NCBI RefSeq assembly: GCF_000385135.1
Contig: NZ_ARQM01000015.1
Location: 62,001 to 126,000, forward strand
Length of the DNA: 64,000 bases
Origin: Promicromonospora sukumoe 327MFSha3.1
GTDB lineage: Bacteria > Actinomycetota > Actinomycetes > Actinomycetales > Cellulomonadaceae
Reading direction: 5' to 3'
Part shown: positions 48,069 to 58,043 of the stretch, one piece after another
How positions within the stretch are numbered: position 1 is the stretch's first letter
How the letters are laid out: each line of letters opens with the position of its first letter
Program-made: the position numbers and the translations under genes
Notes under the pieces: model-generated
Seen by the model: only the letters and a program-made list of their open reading frames with translations
Database searches by the model: none
Told to the model about the DNA's origin: nothing

Positions 48069-49370
48069 TCACTCGGCCCAGGGCGACGAGCTGGTGGCTC
48101 GGAAGGTCACCGGCAGCGCGGCGGGCCGCCGGAAGCGCAGGTCGGGGACCCAGCGGATCTCCTCGGCGCGGGTCGCGAGCGCCGGTTCCAGCTGACGCAG
48201 CAGGGTCTCGACCGCGGTCCGGACGATCAGCCTCGCCTGGCGGGGCGCCGGGCACCGGTGCGCCCCCGCACCCCAGGCCAGGTGCGCCCGGTTGCCGAGC
48301 CCGTCCCAGGCATCGCCGCGGATCCTCGGGTCCGAGGCCGCCGCCCCGACCGCGAGCAGCACGGCGTCGCCCCGCTCGACGTACGCGTCGTCGCCGAACA
48401 GGTGCCCCTCCTTGACGGCGAACCGCGGCACCAGCACCGTCACCGGCGACGCGTTCCACAGGACCTCGTCCAGGGCCTCGTCGGTCCCGAGCCGCCCGCC
48501 GGCCAACCGCCGGAGGAAACCCTCGTCGCTCAGGGCCAGGAGCAGCGCCTGTCCCAGCCACGCCTGCACGCCCAGGCTCGCGCTCGTGACCAGCGACAGC
48601 ATCCCGGTCACGGCCTCGGCGGTGCCCTCGTAACCGGAGTGCTGCGCGAGCAGGCCGATCGGCGTCAGGCCACCGCTCGCGTCGCGCCCCATGACCTGTC
48701 CACCGAGCAGGAAGCTCAGCTCGTCGACGATCGCGCTGTCCCCGCGCCCGGCCGCCAGGTCGTCGGCGATCTCGAACACCTGGCGCCCGGTCCTGGGATC
48801 CAGGCCGAGCACCGCGGCGAAGGCGAGATGGGACACCGGCACGACGTAGTCGCGCATCAGGTCGGCGCTCTCCCCGGCCACCAGCCGGTCGACGACCTCC
48901 TGGCACACGTCCCTGGTGATCCGGCCGACCTCGGCCGCGTCCACCGCCTCGAGCACCTCGTCGACCGGGCCCCGCAGCCGGGCATGTACCGGTCCCGACG
49001 CCGTCTCCACCTTCCGCGTCGACCCGGGCTCGAAGGACGGTCGGAAGGACGCCGGCAGCGGCCCGCTCGGCTCGCCGTTCCAGGCGCCCGTGTCGGTGGT
49101 GACCATCCCCGAACCCCGGGCGAGCGTGGCGAGGGTCTGGTAACCGCTCACCAGCCAGGCACGCGCGTCCGACCCGAGGCTGACCGGGGCAGCCTCTCCC
49201 CAGTCCTGCCGCAGCTCCGACCAGACGGCATCGATGTCCCGCGCCGCGAGCACCTCGGCGAGCAGGGGGACGTCGACAGGGTCGAACAAGCGCATCGGGA
49301 GACCACCAGGTCGAGGCGACCCGGACAACACCGGACTTGGGGCATGCGTAGCCGCAGTCTGATTCGTCAT
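48069..49370 (-). CDS. Atypical cytochrome P450, CYP157-like (no EXXR)
   Basis: 433 residues. The heme-ligand segment is WGAGAHRCPAPRQA with Cys373. Two motifs thought near-universal are altered: the K-helix reads EVLW (302-305) in place of EXXR, and the I-helix (about 256-271, SLVTSASLGVQ) lacks the acid-alcohol pair used for oxygen activation. Loss of the EXXR arginine with a Trp at that place is known in the Streptomyces CYP157 family (EQSLW). The ATG at 49370 follows GGAAAAG. It is probably co-transcribed with the sulfotransferase. Whether it is a true monooxygenase is open. Confidence 0.85.
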   Translation of the reverse strand: MTNQTAATHAPSPVLSGSPRPGGLPMRLFDPVDVPLLAEVLAARDIDAVWSELRQDWGEAAPVSLGSDARAWLVSGYQTLATLARGSGMVTTDTGAWNGEPSGPLPASFRPSFEPGSTRKVETASGPVHARLRGPVDEVLEAVDAAEVGRITRDVCQEVVDRLVAGESADLMRDYVVPVSHLAFAAVLGLDPRTGRQVFEIADDLAAGRGDSAIVDELSFLLGGQVMGRDASGGLTPIGLLAQHSGYEGTAEAVTGMLSLVTSASLGVQAWLGQALLLALSDEGFLRRLAGGRLGTDEALDEVLWNASPVTVLVPRFAVKEGHLFGDDAYVERGDAVLLAVGAAASDPRIRGDAWDGLGNRAHLAWGAGAHRCPAPRQARLIVRTAVETLLRQLEPALATRAEEIRWVPDLRFRRPAALPVTFRATSSSPWAE

Positions 49371-49537
49371 CGTTCTTTTCCACCAGGGGGCAGGGCGAGA
49401 CTTCGGAGACCGTGCCGACCCTAGCGGCCAAATACCGCATATGGGCACAATTTCACCACGATAGGTTGGGGTGAATCTCCGCACACAGCAACCCGCTGGT
49501 CTCGCCGCGCCGACGTCGGCGCCAGGGGCCGGTGTCA

Positions 49538-49566
49538 CTCGGCCGGTCCGGCGCGGACCGGCCGAG
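49538..49566. terminator. 12-bp hairpin after the DUF6891-type gene
   Basis: Perfect arms 49538-49549 and 49555-49566 with a 5-base loop, 6 bases downstream of the leftward gene ending at 49573. No U-run. Confidence 0.55.
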
Positions 49567-49572
49567 CCGCCC

Positions 49573-50508
49573 CTAAACGCCGATCTGTGTCCAGCTGGTG
49601 AGGTCACGCCAGCCGTCCGCACCCGTGGCCCAGCCGGTCAGAACCCGGTGCGCGAGCACGAGATCGGGGCACGACGCCTGGTAGATCGGGCTGTTCGAGC
49701 TCTCACGATGCTCGACGACGAACCCCGGCCCGTCGCCTTCGAGGGCCGTCTGGGCAAACCTGTCCTCGTTCGCCAGGTCCTCGAGGACGAAGAACTGCTG
49801 GCGACCACGTCGGACCTGGTGGAAGAGCATGAGCAGGTCGTACGGAGCCGGGTCGAGCATCGGCACACCGCGTTCGGGCCGTACCCGCAGGCGTGCGGGG
49901 ACCCCCAGCGGCGTCTCGCCGGGCAGCCGCTTGCGCCAGTCCGGCACGCGCACGCGCACCTTTGCGCCGGCATCCCCGGCCCAGTCGACCTCGAAACCGT
50001 GCCGGGCGACCGTGGTCGCCACGATCTCGCCGACGGCGGCGGCCGGCATCTCGTCGAACCCGCCGAACGAGAGGAACAGGTCACCAGGAGTGTCCTCGAG
50101 CCGGTCCGCTTCCTGGCTGTGGAAGAACGTGTACCCGAGCGCATCCGGGCCGTTGGGGTCGGCCTCGTCCTGGATCTCGGTGGCACCACAGGTGTTGCAG
50201 CAGGCGAAGGACATCCGCGCCACCACACCCAGGCTCTCGAGATCGGCGAAGGCCGCGGCGAGCGCTGTGTAGCTGCCTTCGTCGACCCAGGTCGCCTGCT
50301 CGCCGACTCGCTCCTGCCACTCACGGCGGGCGGCACCTTCCGCTGCGGTTCGCAGGCTCGGCACGGCATCCGACTCGAGCATCTCGTCGGCGGCCTGAAG
50401 CACCTCGTCGAACGAGCTGAAGCCCGCCCGCACCATGGCGCGAACCTGCGACCGCACGTAGTTCAGTTCCTCGTCGCCGGCCGTCGGCACCATTTCCATG
50501 TCGGTCAC
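49573..50508 (-). CDS. DUF6891-like protein of unknown function
   Basis: 311 residues from GTG 50508, chosen because a TACAGT box lies 7 bases upstream and no ATG nearby has a ribosome site. The middle part has the DUF6891 pattern as I remember it: DLESLGVVARMSFACCNTCGATEI then GYTFFHSQEADRLE and DLFLSFGG. The CCNTC cluster may bind metal. No signal peptide or membrane segment. It stands alone between the P450 gene and nrdF. Function unknown. Confidence 0.75.
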   Translation of the reverse strand: MTDMEMVPTAGDEELNYVRSQVRAMVRAGFSSFDEVLQAADEMLESDAVPSLRTAAEGAARREWQERVGEQATWVDEGSYTALAAAFADLESLGVVARMSFACCNTCGATEIQDEADPNGPDALGYTFFHSQEADRLEDTPGDLFLSFGGFDEMPAAAVGEIVATTVARHGFEVDWAGDAGAKVRVRVPDWRKRLPGETPLGVPARLRVRPERGVPMLDPAPYDLLMLFHQVRRGRQQFFVLEDLANEDRFAQTALEGDGPGFVVEHRESSNSPIYQASCPDLVLAHRVLTGWATGADGWRDLTSWTQIGV

Positions 50509-50515
50509 GGCCGTG

Positions 50516-50521
50516 ACTGTA
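50516..50521 (-). promoter_or_regulatory. Leaderless -10 box of the DUF6891-type gene
   Basis: TACAGT (minus strand), 7 bases before the GTG at 50508; supports this start codon. Confidence 0.45.
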
Positions 50522-50605
50522 GTGCGGGCCACCGACACGGCCGCCCAGCAGGACCCGCCTGAGTCCAAGGCCCCGGTGAGGGACGACCGCCCCAGGACGC
50601 ACGAG

Positions 50606-50644
50606 GGCCCGGAACCGCAAATTCTGCGGTTCCGGGCCTCTTTT
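50606..50644 (+). terminator. Hairpin with U-run on the plus strand, downstream of nrdF
   Basis: 14-bp perfect stem (50606-50619 with 50625-50638), loop AATTC, then TCTTTT on the plus strand. It serves as the end of the leftward nrd operon (A-run before the stem, none after), but its canonical orientation is rightward, where no gene is annotated. Confidence 0.7.
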
Positions 50645-50676
50645 CAGCCGCTAGGGCGACGGTCTCCCGACAGACG

Positions 50677-51711
<1,035 letters not shown>

Positions 51712-51725
51712 TCAGCGTGCTGCTG

Positions 51726-53903
51726 TCACAGCATGCAGCTGACGCAGTTCTCGACCTCCGTACCCTCCAGTGCCATCTGGCGCAGGCGGATGTAGTAGAG
51801 GGTCTTGATGCCCTTGCGCCACGCGTAGATCTGCGCCTTGTTGACGTCGCGCGTGGTGACCGTGTCCGGGAAGAACAGGGTCAGCGAGAGGCCCTGGTCC
51901 ACGTGCTGCGTCGCCGCGGCGTACGTGTCGATGATCTTCTCGTAGCCGATCTCGTACGCGTCCTGGTAGTAGTCCAGGTTGTCGTTCGTCATGTACGGCG
52001 CCGGGTAGTAGACGCGGCCGAGCTTGCCTTCCTTGCGGATCTCGACCTTGGCCGGCACCGGGTGGATCGACGACGTCGAGTTGTTGATGTAGCTGATCGA
52101 GCCCGTGGGCGGGACGGCCTGGAGGTTCTGGTTGTACAGACCGTGCTCCATGACCGAGGCCTTGAGCTCGCGCCAGTCGTCCTGCGTCGGGATCGACACC
52201 TCGGCGTCGGCGAACAGGCGCGCGACGCGCTCCGTGGCCGGCTTCCACTCCTGCTCGACGTACTTGTCGAAGTACTCGCCCGTGGCGTACTTCGAGTCCT
52301 CGAACCCGCCGAACTTCTGCTTGCGCTCGATCGACAGGCGGTTGGACGCCGCGATCGCGTGGTAGGCCACGGTGTAGAAGTAGATGTTCGTGAAGTCGAT
52401 GCCCTCGTCGGAGCCGTAGTAGATGCGCTCACGGGCGAGGTAGCCGTGCAGGTTCATCTGGCCCAGGCCGATCGCGTGGCCGCGCTCGTTGGCCAGCTTG
52501 ATCGACGGGACGGACTCGATCGACGTCTGGTCGCTGACCGCGGTCAGCGCGCGGATCGCGGTGTCGATCGTGCGGCCGAAGTCTGGCGAGTCCATCGCCT
52601 TGGCGATGTTCAGCGAGCCCAGGTTGCAGGAGATGTCCCGGCCGACCTCGTCGTACGAGAGGTCCTCGTTGAACGTCGACGGCGTGGAGACCTGCAGGAT
52701 CTCGGAGCACAGGTTCGAGTGGGTGATGCGGCCCTTGATCGGGTTCGCCTTGTTCACCGTGTCCTCGAACATGATGTACGGGTAGCCCGACTCGAACTGC
52801 AGCTCGGCGAGCGTCTGGAAGAAGTCGCGCGCGCTGATCGTCGTCTTGCGGATCCGGTCGTCGGCGACGAGCTCGTCGTACTTCTCCGAGATGGAGATGT
52901 CCGCGAACGGCTTGCCGTAGACCCGCTCGACGTCGTACGGGCTGAACAGGTGCATGTCGGCGTTCTTCTTGGCCAGCTCGAACGTGATGTCCGGGATGAC
53001 CACACCGAGCGAGAGGGTCTTGATGCGGATCTTCTCGTCCGCGTTCTCCCGCTTGGTGTCGAGGAACCGCATGATGTCGGGGTGGTGCGCGTGCAGGTAC
53101 ACGGCACCGGCGCCCTGGCGCGCACCGAGCTGGTTCGCGTAGGAGAAGGAGTCCTCCAGGAGCTTCATCACGGGGATGACGCCCGAGGACTGGTTCTCGA
53201 TGTGCTTGATGGGCGCGCCGTGCTCGCGGATGTTGCTCAGGAGCAGGGCAACGCCGCCACCACGCTTGGAGAGCTGCAGCGCGGAGTTGATGCCGCGCGC
53301 GATGGACTCCATGTTGTCCTCGATGCGCAGCAGGAAGCAGGACACGGGCTCGCCGCGCTGCGCCTTGCCGACGTTGAGGAAGGTCGGCGTCGCCGGCTGG
53401 AACCGCCCGGAGATGACCTCCTCGACGATGTCGCGGGCCGTCTGCTCCACGCCGTCGGCCAGGCCGAGCGCGACCATGGCGACACGGTCCTCGAAGCGCT
53501 CCAGGTACTTCTTGCCGTCGAACGTCTTGAGCGTGTACGACGTGTAGTACTTGAAGGCGCCGAGGAACGTCTCGAAGCGGAACTTCTTCGAGTACGCGAG
53601 CTGGAACAGCTCCTTGACGAACGAGCTCGAGTACTTGGCGAGCACGGTCGGGTCGTAGTACTTGGCCTCGACGAGGTGCTCGAGCTTGGCCTCGAGGGTG
53701 TCGAACTCGACGGTGTTCGGGTTCACGTGCTGCAGGAAGTACTGGCGGGCCGCCTCGCGGTCCTTCTCGAACTGGATCTTCCCGTCCGGCCCGTACAGGT
53801 TCAGCATGGCGTTGAGCGAGTGGTAGTCCATCTGGAGGCTCTCCAGGGGGATCTCGCTCAGGCCTTCGGTCAAGCCGAGAGGCTCAGTGGTTGTTGCTGC
53901 CAA
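51726..53903 (-). CDS. nrdE: Ribonucleotide reductase class Ib, alpha subunit
   Basis: Reduces ribonucleoside diphosphates to deoxy forms. 725 residues from a TTG start that overlaps nrdI by 34 bases; an ATG at 53831 (701 residues) with GGAG upstream is the alternative. Class Ib lacks the N-terminal ATP cone, as here. Active-site features: [13 protein letters not shown] (first Cys), NLCSEILQ (Asn, radical Cys, Glu) and the C-terminal CVSCML pair that receives electrons from NrdH. The radical-path tyrosines are in the C-terminal third. Very close to enterobacterial and mycobacterial NrdE throughout. Confidence 0.96.
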   Translation of the reverse strand: MAATTTEPLGLTEGLSEIPLESLQMDYHSLNAMLNLYGPDGKIQFEKDREAARQYFLQHVNPNTVEFDTLEAKLEHLVEAKYYDPTVLAKYSSSFVKELFQLAYSKKFRFETFLGAFKYYTSYTLKTFDGKKYLERFEDRVAMVALGLADGVEQTARDIVEEVISGRFQPATPTFLNVGKAQRGEPVSCFLLRIEDNMESIARGINSALQLSKRGGGVALLLSNIREHGAPIKHIENQSSGVIPVMKLLEDSFSYANQLGARQGAGAVYLHAHHPDIMRFLDTKRENADEKIRIKTLSLGVVIPDITFELAKKNADMHLFSPYDVERVYGKPFADISISEKYDELVADDRIRKTTISARDFFQTLAELQFESGYPYIMFEDTVNKANPIKGRITHSNLCSEILQVSTPSTFNEDLSYDEVGRDISCNLGSLNIAKAMDSPDFGRTIDTAIRALTAVSDQTSIESVPSIKLANERGHAIGLGQMNLHGYLARERIYYGSDEGIDFTNIYFYTVAYHAIAASNRLSIERKQKFGGFEDSKYATGEYFDKYVEQEWKPATERVARLFADAEVSIPTQDDWRELKASVMEHGLYNQNLQAVPPTGSISYINNSTSSIHPVPAKVEIRKEGKLGRVYYPAPYMTNDNLDYYQDAYEIGYEKIIDTYAAATQHVDQGLSLTLFFPDTVTTRDVNKAQIYAWRKGIKTLYYIRLRQMALEGTEVENCVSCML

Positions 53904-54304
53904 AATCGTCCCAATCCGTTGCGGACGCGCGTGACGTCCTGCGCAGTTCCGAGGAGCTCGAAGGCATACAGGTACGGGACATCACACTTAGCGGCGATGA
54001 TGTCTCCGGTAATGCAGTACGCAGCCCCGAAGTTGGTGTTACCCGCGGCGATGACGCCGCGGATGAGCGACCGGTTGTGTTCGTCGTTGAGGAACTTCCT
54101 CACCTGCCGCGGGACGGCCCCGCCCTCGTTGCCGCCACCGTAGGTGGGGGCCATGAGGACGTAGGGCTCGTCCACGCGCAGGAAACCGTCGGCCGGGCGG
54201 AGCGGGATCCGGTGCACGGACATCCCCAGCTCTTCGAGAGCGAGCTTCTCGACGAACCTGTGCGTGTTCTCGGACACGCTGGAGAAGTAGACGAGAGAGC
54301 CCAC
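53870..54304 (-). CDS. nrdI: NrdI flavodoxin-like protein
   Basis: FMN protein that activates the NrdF metal centre. 144 residues. FMN loops are visible: [29 protein letters not shown] and [18 protein letters not shown] start with AAGGAGG at good spacing. It lies 35 bases after nrdH and overlaps the nrdE start, the standard class Ib order. Confidence 0.96.
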   Translation of the reverse strand: MGSLVYFSSVSENTHRFVEKLALEELGMSVHRIPLRPADGFLRVDEPYVLMAPTYGGGNEGGAVPRQVRKFLNDEHNRSLIRGVIAAGNTNFGAAYCITGDIIAAKCDVPYLYAFELLGTAQDVTRVRNGLGRFWQQQPLSLSA

Positions 54305-54339
54305 GTCACGCCTCCTTGCCGACGTAGCTGTCGTGCAGG

Positions 54340-54582
54340 TCAGGCCGAAGCGGCCTGAAGCGCGGCGACCGCGCTGATCTGGTCGGGGCGAAAGCCCGAC
54401 CAGTGGGTGTCACCAGCCACCACGACCGGTGCCTGGAGGTAACCGAGGCCGCGGACCATCTCCAGCGCCTCGGCGTCCTGCGTGATGTCGACGACCGTGT
54501 ACTCGACACCCTTGCGATCCAGTGCCCGGTACGTCGCGTCGCACTGCACGCATGCCGGCTTGCTGTAGACCGTGACGCTCAT
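54340..54582 (-). CDS. nrdH: NrdH glutaredoxin-like electron donor
   Basis: 80-residue redoxin that reduces NrdE. The redox site is CVQC in [16 protein letters not shown], and the C-terminal WSGFRPDQI segment is diagnostic of NrdH. GAGGAGGCGGAC precedes the ATG. It is the first gene of the operon, with two NrdR-type boxes 85 to 131 bases upstream. Confidence 0.96.
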   Translation of the reverse strand: MSVTVYSKPACVQCDATYRALDRKGVEYTVVDITQDAEALEMVRGLGYLQAPVVVAGDTHWSGFRPDQISAVAALQAASA

Positions 54583-54666
54583 GTCCGCCTCCTCTGACCT
54601 CGAAGAACACCCGTGAACTTACGTCGGTGTGCTTTGTTCGCGGGTCTGCGTCTCCCGCTGCACCAA

Positions 54667-54713
54667 ACACTACACCTAGGGTCTGACACTCGCTCGGTCA
54701 CGACATGTAGTGG
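54667..54713 (-). promoter_or_regulatory. Pair of probable NrdR boxes upstream of nrdHIEF
   Basis: Box 1 at 54667-54682 (acactacacctagggt) matches the idealised palindrome ACACTATATATAGTGT at 12 of 16 positions; box 2 at 54698-54713 (tcacgacatgtagtgg) at 11 of 16. Their centres are 31 bp apart, three helical turns, as NrdR pairs are. A TAGTGT -10-like hexamer (minus strand, 54672-54667) lies inside box 1, a position suited to repression when dATP is high. Confidence 0.6.
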
Positions 54714-54859
54714 TTCGGGACGTGGTAGGCCCTACGCCGGGAACGCTCGTGACGCTCATGGACCATGCTGCCACGAGCCTCTGACACCGCCTGGTAGGCC
54801 GCGCGCACGGGTTCGCGGGGCGCCGTCGGCGGGGCCGCCGGGACGGCCCGAAAGGGCAC
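54698..54859 (-). CDS. Candidate 53-residue basic protein upstream of nrdHIEF
   Basis: GTG 54859 is preceded by GGGAGG at about 8-base spacing, with an AT-rich stretch (CAGATATTTTTC) further up. The product begins VPFRAVPAAP, has PVREAAYQ-like helix content (EPVRAAYQAVSEARGSM) and ends in the basic HERHERSRRRAYHVPNHYMS. Codon choice is mostly G/C-ending. It is transcribed in the same direction as nrdH, and its stop overlaps NrdR box 2, so it is probably a separate unit. I do not recognise a family. Evidence is the ribosome site, composition and a non-random C-terminus. Confidence 0.45.
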   Translation of the reverse strand: MPFRAVPAAPPTAPREPVRAAYQAVSEARGSMVHERHERSRRRAYHVPNHYMS

Positions 54860-55052
54860 CTCGACGGCCTCCCGGGGCCCGAAAAATATCTGAGTCCACG
54901 GCGTGTCGCGCCCCTTCGGCGTGTCACCGCGGGCGGAGTTTGTCAGCCTCGCCACACGACGGACGTCCGCCCCCGGGAATACCTCGCCGCCACCCGCACG
55001 CGGCGGGCTCGCCGGGCCTGCGTCAGAGCCCGGGCCGCGCCCGCCGGGGCGC

Positions 55053-56477
55053 CTACCCGACCTGCCCGGGGCGGTGCCAGCCGGCGGCGTCCACGCCCCC
55101 GGGCACGGCCGTGCCGGGGTCGTACGGGGCCCGCGTGAAGTGGAAGGTGCCGACGTCGAGCGCGACGGGCGCGCCGCCCGCCTCCACCACCCGCAGCCGC
55201 TCCCCCAGCCAGTACCCGCCGTCGACCCCACGGACCTCACCGCGCACGACGTCGAAGAGCGTGCCCCGGCCCCCGCTGTTCTGCGACCGCAGGTCGACCC
55301 GCCCCGCCGCGTCGACGCGCACGTCGAACGGGACCGGCCCCCAGTACCAGGTACCGGTGAGCCCGTCGGAGCCCGTCTGCCGCGCCGGACGGGGCTCGTC
55401 GGCCACCGGCCCCACCGGCCCGGCCGCAGCCGCCCCATGGCCCTGGAACGCCGCCAGCAGCTCCGTGCCGTCGCCGAACCCGGCCGTGGACGAGCCGCAC
55501 ACCGCGACCACGTCGCCCGTCGTGACGTCCGCCCGCAGGTCGGCGGTGAACCCCGGCACGGAGCCGCCGTGCCCGACCGTGCGGACGGCGCCGTCCTGGC
55601 GCACGCGCACCCCCAGGCCGTGCGCGGTGGCCCACGGGCCGCCGGCGGGCCCGGCGTCGTCGACCACCACGCGCGGCACCGCCAGCTGCCGGCGGAGCTC
55701 CAGCGGGAGCACGGCCTTGCCGGCGTCCCGGTCCGCCTCGCGGCCGACCAGCCACATCCCGAACCGCACCAGGTCCGACGGCGTGGACCACACCTCGCCC
55801 GCCGGGCCCGCCGCGCGGTAGTCGGGGACGGGCTCGTGGTGCACCAGGTCGGCGTCCGGGTGCACGGCGTAGCCGTCGACGTGGGGGCCGACGGGCACCC
55901 GGCCGGTGGCCGTCATGCCGAGCGGCTCCCACAGCTCGGCGCGCAGCACCTTGTCCCACGAGCCGCCGCGGACCACCTCGACCAGGCGGCCCAGCACCGC
56001 GAACCCGGGGTTGCTGTAGTGGTACTGCTCGCCCGGGTCCCAGAGCTGCTCGACGCCGGAGGCGGCCAGCTCGTCCCACGTCGGCCCGCCGTGCCGCTCC
56101 CACCACGGGCCCGGGAACTCGGCCTGCAGGCCGCTCGTGTGCGTCAGCAGGTGCCTGATGGTGGCGTCGGGGGCCGGGGCGTCCGGCAGGTGCCGCCCGA
56201 TCGGGTCCGCGAGCGCCACGAGGCCCTCGGAGACGAGCCGCAGCACGGCCACGGCGACCATCGGCTTGGTGATCGACCCGATGCGGAAGGCGTGCTCCGC
56301 CGTCGGCCGGCCCGCAGGTGTGCCGGCCGCCGTCGTCCCGGCGGTCCACGGGGCCGCGGCCACCTGGGCCCACACCACCTCGCCACCGCGGCCCACGGCC
56401 GCGGACAGCGCTGGCACGCGGCGGGCCGCACGGGTCCGCTCCAGCAGGCCGGTCAGGACGTCACCGAGCGAGTTCAT
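55053..56477 (-). CDS. Serine beta-lactamase-family hydrolase
   Basis: 474 residues with no signal peptide, so probably cytoplasmic. The class C/esterase catalytic set is present: SITK in FRIGSITKPMV (nucleophile Ser and Lys), YSN in YHYSNPGFAVLG, and HGG in TVGHGGSVPG. A C-terminal beta domain of about 110 residues (GTWYWGPVPFDVRVDAAGRV) follows, as in many non-antibiotic members. It is more likely a peptidase or esterase than a resistance enzyme. A TACCTT box 6 bases before the ATG at 56477 suggests a leaderless gene. Confidence 0.9.
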   Translation of the reverse strand: MNSLGDVLTGLLERTRAARRVPALSAAVGRGGEVVWAQVAAAPWTAGTTAAGTPAGRPTAEHAFRIGSITKPMVAVAVLRLVSEGLVALADPIGRHLPDAPAPDATIRHLLTHTSGLQAEFPGPWWERHGGPTWDELAASGVEQLWDPGEQYHYSNPGFAVLGRLVEVVRGGSWDKVLRAELWEPLGMTATGRVPVGPHVDGYAVHPDADLVHHEPVPDYRAAGPAGEVWSTPSDLVRFGMWLVGREADRDAGKAVLPLELRRQLAVPRVVVDDAGPAGGPWATAHGLGVRVRQDGAVRTVGHGGSVPGFTADLRADVTTGDVVAVCGSSTAGFGDGTELLAAFQGHGAAAAGPVGPVADEPRPARQTGSDGLTGTWYWGPVPFDVRVDAAGRVDLRSQNSGGRGTLFDVVRGEVRGVDGGYWLGERLRVVEAGGAPVALDVGTFHFTRAPYDPGTAVPGGVDAAGWHRPGQVG

Positions 56478-56483
56478 GGCCAG

Positions 56484-56489
56484 AAGGTA
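56484..56489 (-). promoter_or_regulatory. Leaderless -10 box of the beta-lactamase-family gene
   Basis: TACCTT (minus strand), 6 bases before the ATG at 56477; no ribosome site. It fixes the start at 56477 rather than 33 bases upstream. Confidence 0.5.
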
Positions 56490-56535
56490 TACCGCCACGC
56501 GCGCCGTCATCGCGACCGCCCGCAGTCGTCAGTAC

Positions 56536-56589
56536 GAACGTAGGGATCGTCGGCGCATACGGGCGCATGCACCGACGATCCCTACGTTC
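56536..56589. terminator. 18-bp hairpin after the sugar-operon beta-glucosidase gene
   Basis: Perfect arms 56536-56553 and 56572-56589 with an 18-base loop, 17 bases downstream of the leftward gene ending at 56607. It should end the carbohydrate operon. Confidence 0.65.
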
Positions 56590-56606
56590 CCTCGATCAAA
56601 AGCGCG

Positions 56607-58043
56607 TCAGGACGGGGAGACCTCCGACGTCGCCGGCAGCGTGTTGGTCGTGGCCAGGCGGCGGTACCAGTGGGCCGAGTCCTTCCACGTGCGCTCCAGC
56701 GTGTCGTAGTCCACGCGGATGATGCCGAACCGGCGGTCGTACCCGTAGGCCCACTCGAAGTTGTCGAGCAGCGACCACGCGAAGTACCCGCGCACGTCCA
56801 CGCCCTGGTCGTGGGCGAGCCCCAGCGCCTCGACGTGGTCGTGCAGGTACGAGACGCGCTCCACGTCGTGCACGCGGGCCACGCCGTCCTCGACCACCAC
56901 GGTGTCGGCGAACGCCGCACCGTTCTCGGTGACCATGAGCGGCTGGTCCGGGTACGTGTCGCGCAGCGAGACCAGCAGATCCGTGAGGCCTGCGGGCTCG
57001 ATGTTCCAGCCCATGGCCGTGTACGGGCCGGGCTGCGGCAGGAACTCGACGTCGTCGGCAGCGATCCACGGGGTGCCCGCGGAGTCCTTGTGGCCGTCGG
57101 CCTGCTGCCGCTCCCCCTCGCCGGAGAAGTGCCGCACGCGCGCGGTCGAGTAGTAGTTGACGCCCAGCACGTCGAGCGGCTGCTTGGTGATCTCCAGGTC
57201 GCCGTCGTGCACGAACGACCAGTCGGTCACCGAGGCGGTGTTCTCCAGCAGGTCCGCGGGGTACACCCCCTCGAGCACGGGCGCGAGGAACGCCCGGTTC
57301 GCCAGCGCGTCGACCTGGCGGACGGCGGCCTGGTCGGCCTCGGACGACGGGTCGTCCGGCCGGAAGACGTGCAGGTTCAGCGTGATCGAGGTCTTCGCGG
57401 CGTCGCCGAGCACCTCGCGGATCTGCTGCACGGCGAGGCCGTGCGCCAGGTTGAGGTGGTGCACCGCCTGCAGCGCGGCCAGGGACTCGGTGCGACCCGG
57501 GGCGTGCACGCCGGAGCCGTAGCCCAGGTACGCCGTGCACCACGGCTCGTTGAGCGTGGTCCAGACGTCGATGCGGTCGCCGAGCTCCTCGGCCATCTTC
57601 CGCGCGTACCTCGCGAACGCGTAGGCCGTCTCGCGGTTGGTCCAGCCGCCGGCGTCCTCCAGCTCCTGCGGGAGGTCCCAGTGGTAGAGCGTGACGACGG
57701 GCTTGACGCCCGCGGCGATCAGGCCGTCCACGAGGTCCGAGTAGAACCGGATGCCCTCGGCGTTGAACTCGCCGGAGCCGCCCGGCTGCACCCGCGGCCA
57801 CGCGATCGAGAACCGGTAGGCGCCCAGGCCCAGGTTCTTGATGTGCTCGACGTCCTCTTGCCACCGGTGGAAGTGGTCGTCGGCGACGTCACCCGTGTCG
57901 CCGTTCAGCGTCCGGCCCGGCGTGTGCGAGAACGTGTCCCAGATGGACGGGCCGCGCCCGCCCTCGGTCGCACCACCCTCGATCTGGTACGACGCGGTCG
58001 CCGATCCCCAGAGGAAATCAGCGGGGAACTTGCGTGCACTCAC
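56607..58043 (-). CDS. GH1 beta-glucosidase
   Basis: 478 residues. GTG 58043 overlaps the GH31 stop (GTGA) and follows GGGAGAGG. N-terminus FPADFLWGSATASYQIEGG, acid/base Glu in TTLNEPWC and nucleophile Glu in VTENGAAF are all standard for GH1; the tail GYDRRFGIIRVDYDTLERTWKDSA is also typical. No signal peptide, so it cleaves imported beta-glucosides in the cytoplasm. Last gene of the importer operon. Confidence 0.95.
   Translation of the reverse strand: MSARKFPADFLWGSATASYQIEGGATEGGRGPSIWDTFSHTPGRTLNGDTGDVADDHFHRWQEDVEHIKNLGLGAYRFSIAWPRVQPGGSGEFNAEGIRFYSDLVDGLIAAGVKPVVTLYHWDLPQELEDAGGWTNRETAYAFARYARKMAEELGDRIDVWTTLNEPWCTAYLGYGSGVHAPGRTESLAALQAVHHLNLAHGLAVQQIREVLGDAAKTSITLNLHVFRPDDPSSEADQAAVRQVDALANRAFLAPVLEGVYPADLLENTASVTDWSFVHDGDLEITKQPLDVLGVNYYSTARVRHFSGEGERQQADGHKDSAGTPWIAADDVEFLPQPGPYTAMGWNIEPAGLTDLLVSLRDTYPDQPLMVTENGAAFADTVVVEDGVARVHDVERVSYLHDHVEALGLAHDQGVDVRGYFAWSLLDNFEWAYGYDRRFGIIRVDYDTLERTWKDSAHWYRRLATTNTLPATSEVSPS

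Noticed and set aside
55053-56477. Antibiotic-resistance beta-lactamase
   Set aside because: No signal peptide, class C/esterase-type motifs with a C-terminal beta domain, and no resistance context; such proteins are mostly peptidases or esterases.
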